A stretch of DNA of 64,000 bases from Membranipora membranacea (GCA_914767715.1 OU612066.1:32462283-32526282); one strand, 5' to 3'; shown: positions 12,798-26,205, numbered from the stretch's first letter. Program-made: numbers and translations. Notes: generated by a model from the letters alone, not told the origin.

Positions 12798-12814
12798 GGG
12801 GGGGGGGGGGGGGG
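12798..12814 (+). repeat. poly-G homopolymer (G17)
   Basis: Seventeen consecutive G in AT-rich flanks, the longest of the five plus-strand G tracts. Confidence 0.9.
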
Positions 12815-12911
12815 ACATAAATGAGTAAGACCCTAACCTAAAGACCTTTTGGTTTCATAGAAATGCTCAGTATTTAAATTGTAGTTTCCAAGCCTCAGAT
12901 GTGGAATCAGT

Positions 12912-13066
12912 CACAGCTAGTTTAGGCGCTTAAATTGTGTCGGGAAAGCTGGAAGTAGCATTTCATTATCAACCACTTTCACACTTTCCCAACTGTTGGG
13001 AAAGTGGTGGATAATGATATGCTACTACCAGCTATCCGACACAGTGCGCTTCAACTAAGTCACAGC
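12912..13066. repeat. foldback element (MITE-like inverted repeat)
   Basis: The arms begin gtgtcgggaaagctgg at 12937 and end with the complementary ccgacac at 13036-13042. Arms of about 45-50 bp contain matching agtagcat..tcattatc and cactttccc blocks around a short centre (acactttcccaactgttggg). Weaker pairing extends outward to about 12912 and 13066. This is the structure of a small foldback DNA element; no coding capacity. Confidence 0.8.
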
Positions 13067-15985
13067 AAAACAAGCTGTCAAGTATAATCCAGTTTTCGGG
13101 CATAATATACATTTTATAGTTTATGAAAGTTGCTGTTATTCTTTTCTATATAGGGAAACAAAAGAGGAATTTGTTGACCTATACATGTGAATTTGAGCAT
13201 AGCAAGTTGGAGAAAGTAAGTCGCATTAGAATTACTCCCCACACAAGTAAACCCCTACATATGGACTACCGAGGCTATTAAATTAATGCTGGATCTGAAT
13301 TGGGGTCCATCTTTAAAGTAGAAGACAACACTGGCACCACTAAATACGTATCAAGATGCAATTAACCTTCACCAGTAGGCAACATACTCAACAATAGAAA
13401 TCCAAGGTATAAGCTGTGAATCTGCACCACAGGGCTGTCAGTAGCCCCTCCACCCATGGCTGCAATAAACTGAATTAAGTTATTATAGCTATTATAAATT
13501 TAAAGAAAATGCCCAATTCTTTTTATTGAAAGCACTAATATTGTTTTTGTTGATGTTTTGTAACTGAGATTATTGTTTATATATTAAGATTGACACAACA
13601 AAAGATAACTGCTTTGATTCATCATTTTTTTCCAAATATATATTTATTTCGAGAGTACGGGTATTTGTGTTAGTGAAACAAAATGGTGGAAGAGAGTTTG
13701 TAAATGAAATAATTAAAATTTTGAAATTTAACATTTATGTATAACATCTAAATTTAGAAGGCCGACATCATTACGCACCAAATATCAAAATACAACTTTT
13801 GTGGTTGTCTGCCACTTTAAAAGCTGCCGAAGGACAAAAGCAATATTCTGACGCTGAACAAATTCATAGCACTTCTGAGTAAAAATGCAAAAGAATAGGA
13901 GCGGCCATTAACTAACAACCTTTTTAAGGAGGATTCTTTTTAGCAATTTCATGCACCCAGTAAAATTTTTTTATTTTTTGTAAATATATCTGGAGAGAGG
14001 GTTTTAAAATTAAACAAGCACAAAAGCAAAGATCTGGCTTAGATGCTCCACAACCCTTAACCAGTATCGACTGAGAATCGACAACCCAAGGTAGTCCCTA
14101 CACAAACATTTTATGATAATGAATGGTAGTAGCAGTCACCGACATGAATCTCAAGTAGTTAAAGAGAAAAGTCATATAGTAGCAGCCAGGAATTAACAGA
14201 TCAGTTTGTTACCAATTTCAAAATTTACAAAAAATGACTAGTTCAAGGGGGATCTCAGAGCCATATATTATTGTCCCAAATCTGCTGCAAAAACATCGCC
14301 AGCTAAAGCTTTATGAAAGGTTGAATTTTGATTATGAGCGATTTATTTCAATTTGAGTGGAACTGCAAAGAGGGTAAGTGGTAAGTATTCCCTGTACCAT
14401 TGATTGTTGTGCATATATTCTAGTTGATGTTAAAGCCTACCCAAAGACCAATACATGTTAAAGTCCGGCTGTTACATATGATAAAATTGTGTCAGATTTG
14501 CTCTATGATAAACTAATTCAATGCTCTACTTGGCATGAGTTATTGATGGTGATCGAATTTTTTTACCATGCCAACCTGACAAAACTATATCATAAGTAAC
14601 TGCCCGACTTCCATGCATTGGTCTTTAGGTAGGCTTTAACTGGTTTAGATTAATATTGAATTTACAGCCTTCCTGTGCAGGGATGTGTGAAAAGCCTTCT
14701 CAATGTACCCCCTCTCCAGCAAAAATATCAGATTTAGTCCAAAATCATGGCTGGCTGCCCTCATCAAGGCCTTGGAGGTTACAATGATTATAACAATGTA
14801 CATATGGTTTTCAAATATTTTGACTTTTGACTAGTTTTGTAAATTTTAAGTGCTTTCAGACATAATCATTACTAATTTGGAAGTTGGATAATTAAAAGTG
14901 CGGTCAGGCACATTATTTCTCTTTCATTAATACTGACCGATTGGCTAGTGAGGGAAATAAGGTGATTGGATTTGTCCACTTTGGCCAAGAATTTGACACA
15001 GGTCACTTTCCTTATACCACCGTCAATGTCATCACTTATGATTTAGCTATCAGAATGTGAATTTGGAAAAGGTCATATTTTATTAAACAAAATCTTACTG
15101 ATAAAACTATAATGATAAGCTATAATTTTATTATTGCTGCATTATAGTATGTACGGAGTAACTGCAGTTATTGCACCAAGAACAATGATTCGAAAGTAAC
15201 ATAAAGTTTTGGCTTGGTGTTGAAATTCATTGCTGCTGTATAACAGCAAGTCACGGTGATTATTTGTTAAGTTCTGCATGTATAGATATCTTCGATCATG
15301 TAGATTGTGAATCCTCAACAATAATTTTGGCGAGGCATGACCTAAAAAGCATCCTAATTCTTATATATCCACTCGTCCCTAGCTCAGAAACCCTTTCAAC
15401 ATTTCACACATTGAATTCAACTGATATTTTAGGATCTGTAGAGCGACCCTGATTTGGAGTGACTATCAGACTTTACAGTGTCTTTCACCATTATCTTGGT
15501 CTATCTTTTTTGCATCTTGAATTTTCACTATCACTAACCAAGGAGTTGTCTACAACTCCTTGCACTAACTTATCACCTGTTTTGCACCGAAACTAAACTA
15601 GCATAGCTAAATTTTATGAACAAACACATGGACCCCTAAAAATTATCCTACAGATAAGACTTTCTGATTGTTTTCTATAATATCCCTTAAAATCAAAATT
15701 AAATAAGGGATCTGAAAACTTTTTAAAAATTGACTTACACTTCTTCATTGATCACAGATATTCAAAAAATCTCTTTGTCCAGGCTAAAGTTCTTTTATTT
15801 TCTTTATAATAATTTTAATTAGTAATCAATTCATTTGATTATTTATTAACATGTGACCACGATATAATGCAAAACACATTTGCCTTTGATGGTCTATTTA
15901 ACAGTAGGCTATGTGTTATATTATTACAGAATATGGATATATTCTTACTCTGTGATATTTTACTGCGATAGCAGAATTAATAACA
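13067..15985. other. intergenic, no gene recognised
   Basis: No exon was recognised on either strand. It contains the MITE at 14429-14640 and a perfect 10-bp stem (aaggagttgt...acaactcctt) near 15538-15562. The rest is unique-looking AT-rich sequence. Confidence 0.5.
14429..14640. mobile_element. 212-bp MITE with ~65-bp terminal inverted repeats
   Basis: The left end gttaaagcctacccaaagac and the right end, read in reverse complement as gttaaagcctacctaaagac, match at 19 of 20 positions. The arms stay similar for about 65 bp (caatacatg / caatgcatg, then gttacatatgata / gttacttatgata and tgtcag). The interior is about 80 bp with no coding capacity. A target-site duplication is not obvious, so the superfamily is unassigned. 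Confidence 0.85.
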
Positions 15986-16512
15986 GTGAATGTAACCAGT
16001 AATTTGACAATAAAGAGCTCTGAAATCGAAAATTTCCAATACAGCAAACTGCTAGGGGTTACAGTTGATTCTCACCTGACTTTCTCAGAGCATATCACCA
16101 AAACTCAGCCAAAAGTCAGCCAACAGAAATATCCATGGGCTGCTTATTCTCAAACAGTCTGGCGTAGACAAACAGTCTCTGATACACATGGGACGAATCA
16201 CAAATAATTCCAACCATAAGCCACGCAGCTCCAGTCTTGGACCCATTTACAACTGATCAGCAGAACTCTGATCTGGAGAAATGTCAAAAGCTGTCACTCC
16301 GAATGATATACCATGATGTGGAACATTACAATGACAAACTAGAAACTGCACAGATTCCAATCTTGTGCACTGCGAGCGATGATCAGTGCTCAAATAATAT
16401 GTCTAGATTGAGACTCAACATAGATCACCCAGTTAAAGAACAAACGACAACCAGACTAGTGCAGTCAGCAGCGCACAGTCGGACTTTTATTTTTCAAAGA
16501 TTAGAACTGTAA
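15986..16512 (+). mobile_element. degenerate LINE RT C-terminal fragment
   Basis: Two plus-strand frames join across an indel near 16207-16237. The first contains YSKLLGVTVDSHLTFSEHI, the classic 'LGv.lD..L.f..Hi' motif after the RT core. The second contains LEKCQKLSLRMIYHDVEHYN, which closely matches LEKCQKLALRIIYPEVEHYE in the fragment at 31020-31506. The two are therefore copies of one family. Both are truncated and inactive. Confidence 0.8.
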
Positions 16513-16776
16513 AACCGAGTGACCTCATTTTAGCTAACTCAAAATATAGAGATCAAGCCAGTTTCTACATTTTTGTGTATTTTTTATTTTTGCACCGCTC
16601 TTTTAAATCTACCAAGGGAAGAATTTTTGAATTTTAATAATTGATATTTTAGAATGCGATTTTAGAATATTTTATGATGCAATTTTATAATTTTAGGCAT
16701 TTTCAAATGAAAAGCTACCAATTAAACAATCAAACAAACAAACTTTGTTGCACAACCTAAAATATGAGGATGAAGG

Positions 16777-19759
16777 TCATTGCTGGCATTTGTCATGTTC
16801 TGGTTCTTCTCGACAGCTTTGTCGATGTTTAACATATTTTATGAGGCCAATCAGTGCATTGAAAACTCCACACAGTATCACTGCTATACCTGATGCATAC
16901 ATTCCAAAATCGTAGCCAATATTCTCCTGCAAATAACCTAAAAATAAATTGAATAAAATACAAAAAAAACAATTACCATGGACTTAAGATCTGCTTTCTC
17001 TCACCTTGCACCCGGTCACTAGGGACAAATTTCCTTATATAACACATAAGATTCTAAAACACATCCTAAATGGACACATATCACATTCTAATATAGCAAA
17101 TCTAAGGTAACTGTGTCAGCTTCCTCAGCCGACTTGTTTGCCAATAACATTTAAACCCTTCCCTTGTTTCGACCTCCGCCCACAGTCATCAAATCTACAT
17201 ATTCCTCAAACAGGTAGGTGAATGAGTCTAACATGGGTATCAATGTTGCTTACCAATAAACAAGGGTATCAAAACTTATCAGTGAGAAGTTGTAAATTTT
17301 GAATTCACTATTATGCAGTATAGTGAGGAGTTATCTCATATTACAACATGGAAAGACAACTTGTGGATCAGATTTTAAATAAACCTTGAAATTTTGAGCT
17401 ATACCCCATAGCTATGCCATATAGTGATTTTGCGTTAGGCTTGCAAACTACATTGAAAAAGCAGTACCTTTGAGTTGATTTGATGATCAGTTCAGTCTGC
17501 TGTGTACATCAAACAAGGAGGATTTCACCCTCTTATCCACCTAGAGCAATAATGGTTAAGCGGAATAACCACTAGAAAGAAAACTACCGCCTCCCTCCCC
17601 ATTCAGCTCCTTCGATTTATATTCTTCGCATAAACCTAATTCTGACATCCAAAGTAGATTAAAAAACATCATTTTTTCTTAAATTTTATGGAGAATCCAG
17701 ATCGACGTTGATGATCATGACCACCTTTAAACGGGCAGACCAGTCGACTGAACAAGGAGACTATAGCAGAGAAAAAAAAATTGAAAGCTATTAACCGATT
17801 CAAAGAATTTTGACAATAGCACCTTGCTTTCATTCCTTTTTCACTCTGGATGGCAGTCAGTTTGGAAAACATTTTTTTATATTTATGACCATTTATTATT
17901 CACTTCACCGAAGTTAAACGCATAATAAAACTTACAACTTTGTTATCATTAAACGGACATATAATGTCTTGAAGGGACAAACCATTTAGTTGTGAATTCG
18001 CTTGACAAAGGACAACAAATGCGAATTGGCAGCATAAGCAGGACAAAAAAGGCTGTAAACTTTTATCAGAGCATCACTAGCTGGTGATGATAATATCAAA
18101 CTAATAATAGCAAACTCTTCCTCAAAATTTAATGCATTCATACGGAAGAATGCCGAGCTCTCCTTGAACACAAAAGAAAATACAAAAATGCATTAGATTA
18201 GATTGAGTCCTGCCTCATCTCGCATTAAAATCTCAAATCAAAAACACCCGCCTCATCACCTAGCGATTATAACAAATCCCTGCTTTGTGGCCAACCAAGG
18301 CTATCTCTGACACAATTCTTATGTTTCGATCTCCTTCCACCATACAAAAATATTTTGGAATAAGGCTGCAAACAAGTTTGGGTGTTTTCTGCCACTTACA
18401 CTTTATAATTTTGGGAAAATTATAAGAATTTAAGTACTCACTTGCTGCACAAGGCCCAGACGACCCCCCTATTCCTTGTGCACATGAGTCAAATCCCACA
18501 ATCAGCACCAAGTTCTGTTCGCCAACAATATCACTCCCAACACACAAGAGATTACCCATGTAGAGCCCGTGGAACAGTCCAGAGAATCCAGCATAGGGAT
18601 AGAACTCATCCAAAAAATGTAGAAAAATCCTATCAGGAAGTTAGGTCTATGCTGGGAATATCAAGTGAATCCTCATGGAAAAAAAGGTAAGGACCAGGCA
18701 AATCTTTTCATCAAAAAAGCTGGCAGTTTGAATTGTCATTTTCTCAAGAAATGTTTTGAGGAAGAACCATTGGAGCATAGGTGAGATGATTTTATAGAAT
18801 CAGTTGAGCTTCATGTTTTCTTAACCTACAGTGCCATTTTACAAAATATCAGGGAACCTTTTTTATGGTCTTTGAAGTTATTTCTCAAAATCTATCCTTA
18901 TTACTAAATCGATTCAATTGAACCGTAGGCTAACGAATCTCAGTTAAAAATCTCTTTTTCAAAAGACTATTCTGTTTCATCTCTTTGACGAACTGCACTA
19001 ATTTGGGGCGTTGCTTTTGGTTTTAATGTATGAGTGTTGTGGATGATCATTTGTAATGAATTGAGGGCTCTTATTCAAAAAAGCATTCTGTCTCTTTGAT
19101 GTCCCGCACTTTTTTGGGCGTAGTTATTGGTTTTATTGCGTGAGTGTTGTGGATGGTCAGTGTCATGCAATACACAATAAAGTATAACATGATAATAGCA
19201 AGGAGTTATCTAATCTGAGTAACATCTCCATGACTACATTTGTCAACGAAATGGAGGTTTTTGCAACTCTAATATTCTGCAATCACATATTAAAAATAAC
19301 AAATTATAGACTGAGACATTCTTCCAGGCTCACTGGGCATGAAAATGTTTAAAACTTTTGAGTCCCTCTTAGTGGTTGTTGCAAATAAAATGTAGGAGGC
19401 TTGATCTTGCAGCTAGATTATGTAAGTTGTGACCGAGAATTCCGTTTCAAAATGCGCAATGGATTGGAAGTAAATAAAATACCTTAGTACCGGATGTTGT
19501 AACCAAGAGAATAACAATTCCTTGGAATATTGCACACATGATAAGGGCCAATATCTTATTGTAGCTCCACCCAAATGAAGAAGTTACAGAGATAAATGCC
19601 ACTGCAAAAATTGCCATTGCTCCATATATAGTTCCACCTGTTGCAGACTCAGTCAGTGATAGGTTCAGTTCATGACTAGCATAATCCTGGTATATTGTAT
19701 AGAAAGCAGATACACCAAATTTCCTTGTAAGGGATGACAGCAAAAGCAGCGTTGAAATG
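16777..19759 (-). CDS. SLC16-like MFS carrier, C-terminal half (copy D, partial)
   Basis: Three minus-strand exons were recognised: 19759 (tentative) to 19483, 18604-18442 and 16937-16777, with junction phases 0 and 1 and a TGA stop at 16779-16777. The first encodes TM7/TM8-like sequence (FGVSAFYTIYQDYA; LSLTESATGGTIYGAMAIF). The second has the MCT TM10/TM11 look (YPYAGFSGLFHGLYMGNL ... FDSCAQGIGGSSGP). The third has the TM11/TM12 pattern SYLQENIGYDFGMYASG and a short hydrophilic tail. This order fits the second half of an SLC16 protein and is more MCT-like than copies A-C. The N-terminal half was not found upstream, so the gene may be truncated or have distant exons. The first donor (aag|gtattt) is weak. 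Intron 18605-19482 holds a tandem duplication; intron 16938-18441 shows no element. Family call fairly sure; gene completeness unsure. Confidence 0.68.
18965..19165. repeat. tandem duplication (~110-bp period) in a copy D intron
   Basis: Blocks at about 18966-19050 and 19085-19161 share the order attctgt..tctctttga, gcact...ttggg, ttggttttaatg/ttggttttattg and gagtgttgtggatg. A diverged two-copy tandem repeat. Confidence 0.7.
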
Positions 19760-19767
19760 CTGAGCAT

Positions 19768-22700
19768 TCATTAGTACAATTTACTCGTGAGGTACCACAG
19801 TCATCTTTTTACAAAGTAAGAAAAAGATAGACTTTTTGATTCAAAATTCTCGACTTATATCAGACAATATTTGTTGGAAAGCTGGCAGTCCAACCGTTCT
19901 GATGATGATTTCTGCTTCTGAATAATTTTGTGCTAACTCACTCTGTTTTAGTCAACGTCTGTCAACCATTTGTCAGTATGTCGAGATCTGTTGACTGTAC
20001 CCTTGTATCGCAGCTTTGGTCTACAAGATTCGTCTTTCAGTTGAGAGAAGAGTATTTGCTTTGGTAACCGCTAGTCATTTTAGTTGAATAACTGTTGTAG
20101 TTGATTTCTATGCATATAGTTCTTGGCAAAGTAATTCAAGACAGTTTGGCAGGTCAACAGACGTTAGGTCAATTTCACTAAGGGTTCATAAAGGAAAATT
20201 TTGCATCCAACTGAAATTAGTCGTGCTTAATTAATACTATAACAACACCCCCTGAAACGGGATTCAAAATTAACTTTATGAGGTTTAATTATCATGATCT
20301 ACTGTTGAGGGCAAAAAATTCTCAGTGATACACAGAGCTTTTTTGGCATCATTGGAATTATTAATCTAAACATTTAATTCATCATTGAAAATATAATTGA
20401 CGCTACACTTGAGAGGGATTAAGACTGATCCCTCCTTCCTTTAAGAGAAATTTGGTAAGAGTCATTAGCTTATTTCACTTGGCTAAAAGGTCTCTGATTG
20501 ATAAACTGTTTTGATTACCTTGTTAAGCTTCCAGGCCCTATACGGAGATCAGGCAGGTTCTCATTATACAGTCAGAAACATTAGTTGAATAACAGAATAG
20601 TGAACGCACCAGAGGACACTAGATATAGTGATTGTGGAGTACAAACTAGAAAAAATATAGAAATATAAAGGTTATCTTGACTTTATGGTCCAAGAGAATT
20701 ATCTAAAAAACTCATCCAGAGTTTTACTGATATAGAACAGGGAAAGGGTCTTAACCTGTGTCTCAAGATTCTTTAGTTTTATAGTATTAGGTGCTGGGCA
20801 GTAGCTGCCAATTTTAGGTTTTATTCATCTAATCATCAGATTTTCTCATCGCATTTTTAGTATTAAATTAACCTTTTAATTCATTTGATTCATTTTTTCA
20901 GCTACATGCTTATATTTTTTTAATATTAAAACTTTCCATTTTAACATTTTATCTCATGTACAATGCTTAGAAATCATTGTTTCTAACAAATAATCTTTAT
21001 AATTATTATTATTATCAATATATGTTTATTATCTTACTTTTGGAAGAAATTCGTCAGACAGACAGATATGTCATCCTCTGAGTGATCAATTCTTGTTGCA
21101 AAAGCGTACTTGCCAAATATATAACAATGGGAAGAAGCCACTCAGAGACATACAATTATCCGAGGAATAGAAAGTCTCTATAATGGCAGGCTACAGGCAA
21201 ATCCCATTCCCTCTTCTCGTATTCATTGACAAGTCTGCAATCCCAGTGAGAATCTGTCTATAGTATATTCACAACTTGCTGGCTGTAATATACTTGCAAC
21301 ATTAGTTAATTCCAAAATTTTGAATTTGTGATATCTAAGCAGATGAATTTCCTCTCTACAGATGTTGAAAGTTGATTTTAGTCTGGACGGACATGGGAAA
21401 ACCTGAAGGAGTAATCTTATGGGAATACAAAATACAGAGCTAGTCAAAATATTGATATTTTGAAGAGCCAACTAAAAAGTCAAGTATGCTAGGATGAATA
21501 CACTTACACTGAACATCAAATCATGAATGAAAAGTCAACATTTATTAAAGTTGCCTACCCTTATAAAAGTGATCTTTTGACAAACTTCTGCCTACGGGAT
21601 TTTAGAATCGAGAATTGAATATAAAAAAAACTGGGGATGGAGAATGACAGGTTTTGTGACAAAGAGATTACCCTCGACATTCCATTGATTCATTTTTAAA
21701 TGCTTGCTCTTCAATTTCTTTCCTTTCCTTAGAGGTCATAGCAACACCAATTTTTTAACAAATCAGAATTAACACCTGCTAGAATGATTGAAAATTTGAT
21801 AAAAAATTGACAACGATTTGATCTGTCAATAGTGATATGACATCAGATGTTTTAGGAGGTTTTATCTTGTACTTTCTGAAAAAATTTTGTTGAAGCATAT
21901 ATATTAGGATTGTCTTCTCTTTTAAAGTGGAAAAACAATAGAATATGATTTAAAGGCCTTTATAATAGCCTTTACATAAAGCCTGTCATAAAAAAAATTT
22001 ATTCTTTAAAATATCACTTATCACTCATCAGTAAACTCAAAATTGACAGGAGTATCATAGCGTTAATAGTGATGAGATAACGATCGCTGTTACAATGGAG
22101 CACAACTACAGATTTGAACTCTTTGTTTAAATTTTGTCCGGGAAAACAACTGTATTTTACACATTTCACTGCCTTTCCTGTTTATTTGACAGAAGCGCAG
22201 AGAACTCTTTGCAATAAGATGGACTATAGCTATTTGTTATTTCATTCCACTGATTGACCAGGACAGAAAGCATCGGATATTCTTCCTAGAACTGCACATG
22301 AAAATCAGCACTCACAATTAAAGCTAAGTACTGTTCAACGCTCCCATCATTAACATACTGGATGGTACAACTGAAATATAAAGTTACATTAACCTCTAGT
22401 CATATGCTTTGAAATGATTCCCGTAGAATACACGCAGTGATTTAAAGGTATATGGGAAATACCCTGCTCAGTTTTGCAATTGGGAGCTTTTCAGGCGGAA
22501 CATGTCCGTCATGACTCTTGATCATAAATCCTGATCGCATAATGTCATAGTTGAATCAAAATTTGGGGCTCATCTCCTTGTGAGATCAAAAATTTCGATA
22601 TTACGTACATGATCATGTTATTGGACAAACAAGTTTCCCACAATGCCTGTTTCACAGTGATGAAATTGTAAAGTAAACACATGCACACAGTCCTTGTCTC

Positions 22701-23390
22701 AATTTGAGGGGATACGAGGGGTCAATTGTGCCATTGAATAAGAAGAGAAAAAAATTATTTCTACTCTTCACCCAACAAACCCATTTGGGACGTGTTTTGT
22801 ACACCATGATACTGAGCCATGTTCCTCTCGCTAGATGGGGCAATTGCCACCTATTGGTACTGCACTACAAACCAGAGTGCCTGTATTTTGATGTCAAATT
22901 TGACAATTTATAAAAATAGACTATTGTGTCTAAGTCGACATTTACATGAAAGATCAAGACATTTCATCGAAACAGCATGCACTTTAGCTTTCAAACAGAA
23001 GTGGCTGACTATGGCATCATGTCTATGGTGCCTATCAATGATTCAACAGACAAGGTTGTTCATCTAACAGAATATATGATCGAAAATTTTGAAACTTTTA
23101 CCACCTCAAATTGGCTGGTCCGGTTTTCTTACTCAGTAAACTTTGGCCCAAAAGACCATTTAAGCCAAAGGATTTCCACTCTAGGAAGCTGGTTACTTTC
23201 CAGTACGACACTGGTTTTGACTGGCACAATTTGTTGGTGACAAAAGATTATATAACGTTGAAAACTAACGGAAGCTTATCAAGGCCACTGTGACATAGTG
23301 CAGAGTTATGGGGGAAACTCGAAGGAAATTTCTTCGTTACCACTAAAATTTTTTATTTTATTTTAGATTTTATGGCCGGATTTTCCCCTA
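19768..23390. other. intergenic, no gene recognised
   Basis: I searched this stretch for the missing N-terminal exons of copy D (minus strand) and found none that I could support. ORFs at 21223-21471 and 22652-23293 show no family pattern. Confidence 0.45.
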
Positions 23391-23394
23391 GTAA

Positions 23395-23625
23395 AGTCTC
23401 TTTTGACACCATTTGGGAGTCAGTTGCATTTAATGATTTAGAGACTACTACTTATCCTGTTTGAAGGCTGATCATCCCCACGATCTAGAGATCAACAGTT
23501 GCGTTTGGAGGCCAATCTTGAAACCAGTGACTAACAATCCCTAAGATTTAATTTGTCACAGCTGGGGTGAATCGGTATTCACCAAAGTGTCGACGTCCTA
23601 TTCTACGCCAAAATACCTACTCAGA
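23395..23625 (+). repeat. ~230-bp dispersed repeat, copy 1 of a direct pair
   Basis: It shares with 24105-24345 a long near-identical block beginning gtttgaaggctgatcatccc and running through ttaatttgtcacagctgggg to gccaaaatac, with few mismatches. Upstream (gacaccatttggg...) similarity is weaker. Two direct copies about 480 bp apart could be ends of a small terminal-direct-repeat element or two independent insertions. Nothing coding in it. Confidence 0.85.
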
Positions 23626-24104
23626 ATTATTTTTATTCAAATATGATGACCTTTTACTGGAATTTTTTTGATGTGTTGTACAAATAAATTCCGGAATCAA
23701 ATGATGAAGTTGCAGCCCGTTGATTGATGATGCAGCAATAATTGACATGAGAAAAAGTTAACATTTTGCAAAATTGATTTTTTAGATTTTAATTGTTGTA
23801 TATTTTGGAATTGGCCCTCCTTGATTCACAGGACCCCTCCTGAGATACGTGTCTGTAATGGAGCACAGTCCATGTAGACTAATGTCTAAAAACTTACTCT
23901 GAAGTCTGGTATGTGGTCCTGATTGGCTAACCAACTACATACATATTGAGGTGCAAAGGTCATTACCTTCCTTTCATTGCTTTACCTCTGATCAAGAGAC
24001 AGTGGAGCTTAGGATATTGAAAACCCCTCCAGCCTCCCCGTTTACCACCCTACATGTCTGTACTCACATTTTGTTTTGTATAGTTGTACATAGAGTGGAA
24101 AGAG

Positions 24105-24345
24105 TGTCATTGGGACACCATTTGGAGTAAAAGACCCTTATTGAACGATTTGGAGACCAACGCTTATCCTGTTTGAAGGCTGATCATCCCCACGATCTAG
24201 AGATCAAAAGTTGCATTTGGAGGCCAATCTTGAAGCCAGTGACTAACAATCACTAAGATTTAATTTGTCACAGCTGGGGTGAGTCGGTGTTCACCAAAGT
24301 GTCGGCGTCCTATTCTTCGCCAAAATACCTTACTCAGAAATATAC
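24105..24345 (+). repeat. ~230-bp dispersed repeat, copy 2 of the direct pair
   Basis: Near-identical to 23395-23625 in the same orientation; the core starts gtttgaaggctgatcatccc. The interior 23626-24104 has no ORF, primer-binding-site or polypurine tract that I could recognise. Confidence 0.85.
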
Positions 24346-25079
24346 TACTTGCAGAATAATAGAATTGTAGTAGTTTGCATTGCACAATAACCGCAGCGTC
24401 CTCCTTTGAAGCAACATGGTAGCATGAATAATTTGACATTTTAGAACGTGTCCAGTTATCAGTTCATTGCTTTTGAACATTTCATTTCACGCCAGACGGA
24501 TGAGGTATCAGGAGCGGGGAGAAATATATCCAGACAAAGCCTTTTCAAAATGTGTCTTTGTGGTATGTCAATCACCAGTCCAGATATTAACAAAGTAGGA
24601 AAGCTGATCAACTACTGAATGGGAATACCTGAACAAAACCTTGATTCCTTGTAAAGGAATGAGGAAGAAAAAAACATTTAAACCAGCTAGTGTCAACTCT
24701 GGGTGTGAGGATTGTCAAGGTATTCTGTTGCACTGTCAAAGAAAAGATATAGATATTTAGGAAATAAATGTCAAATGGTCAAAATATCAATGTCAAATGG
24801 CTGAGCTCAACACAACTGTAAGTTACTATTGATAATATTTATTCAGCTGTTATTCAGCCATCATTGCAATTATATCCAACTCTTGGTGTACTGTTTAAAG
24901 ACAGATTTCTCAAGCGCATTGGTATGTATCCTGTGAATGCTATTACTATTATCGTTTAATGTACTGTAATTGGAGACAAACATGATTTTCTATTTTTGAA
25001 AGGTGTATCATTGTGATCATATGTGAGTTTCCATGGTTTTCATGGCAGTATTGGTTGGCATTTAATGTCTTTGTCTTTC
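24346..25079. other. intergenic, no gene recognised
   Basis: AT-rich sequence without recognised exons or repeats. Confidence 0.5.
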
Positions 25080-26205
25080 TGCAAAATACCCCGCCGCAAA
25101 TTCAGAGATTTACCCGCCACAAATTGTTTACTGCAAAATACCCCGCCACAAATCGGTTTTTGCAAAATACCCTGCCGCAAATTCCCAGATTTACCCGCCA
25201 CAAATCGTTTTCTGCAAAATACCCCGCGGCAAATTCAGAGATTTACCTGCCACAAATCAAGTATTGCAAAATAACCCGCTGCAAGTTCAGACATACACCT
25301 ACTGCACATTCACACATTGACCTGCTGCACTGCAAATAAGATTTTTACAAAATGACTTGCTACAAATTCAGGCATTGACCTGCTGCAAATTCAGGCCTTG
25401 ACCTGCTACAAATCAGTTTTTGCAAAAAGACCTGCTACAAATTCAGGCATTGACCTGCTGCAAATTCAGGCATTGACCTGCTACAAATCAGTTTTTGCAA
25501 AAAGACCTGCTACAAATCAGTTTTTTTGCAAAAAGACCTGCTACAAATTCAGGCATTGACCTGCTACAATTCAGTTTTTGTCAAAATGACCTGCTGCAAA
25601 TTTGCTGATTTACCTGCGGCAAATGGAGGAAAGACTATTTGTTTTAACCGATGTATTACCGATATGTAAATAGGCAACAGGCAAGAGATTGTCTTGGAGT
25701 TTTGCCATATTGCTGTACTGGATTTGTACTGAAATGGATTTGCGGCGGGTAAATGTCTCAATTTGCAGCAAGGTATTTTGCTAGAACTGATTTGCAGCAG
25801 GTGAATGTCCGAATTTGCAGCAGGGTATTTTGCTAGAACTGATTCGCGGCAGGTGAATGTCGGAATTTGCAGCAGGGTATTTTGCTAGAACTTATTTGCA
25901 GCAGGTCAATCTCTGAGTTTGCAGCAGGGTATTTTGCAAAAACCGATTTGCAGCGGGTCAATCTCTGAATTTGCGGCGGGGTATTTTGCAAAAATCGATT
26001 TGCAGCGGGTCAATCTCTGAATTTGCGGCGGGGTATTTTGCAGAAAACGATTTGTGGCGGGGTATTTTGCAGAAAACGATTTGTGGCGGGTAAATCTCTG
26101 AGTTTGCGGCGGGGTATTTTGCAAAAACCGATTTGTGGCGGGGAATTTTGCAGAAATGGATTTGCGGCGGGTAAATGTCTCAATTTGTAGCGGGTCAATG
26201 TGTGT
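25080..26205. repeat. large foldback element built of tandem repeats
   Basis: The left array (about 25080-25600) repeats units of the form tgcaaaatacccc + gccgcaaattcagagattta + cccgccacaaat. The right array (about 25733-26205) is the same family in reverse complement (atttgcggcggg + gtattttgcaaaaaccg). A roughly 130-bp unique spacer separates the two ~0.5-kb arms. Each array alternates two half-units of about 22-28 bp, giving a composite unit near 50 bp. Later left-arm units have drifted to acctgctacaaattcagg. This foldback structure resembles DNA elements with internally repetitive inverted ends. ORFs across it are repeat translations, not genes. Confidence 0.9.
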
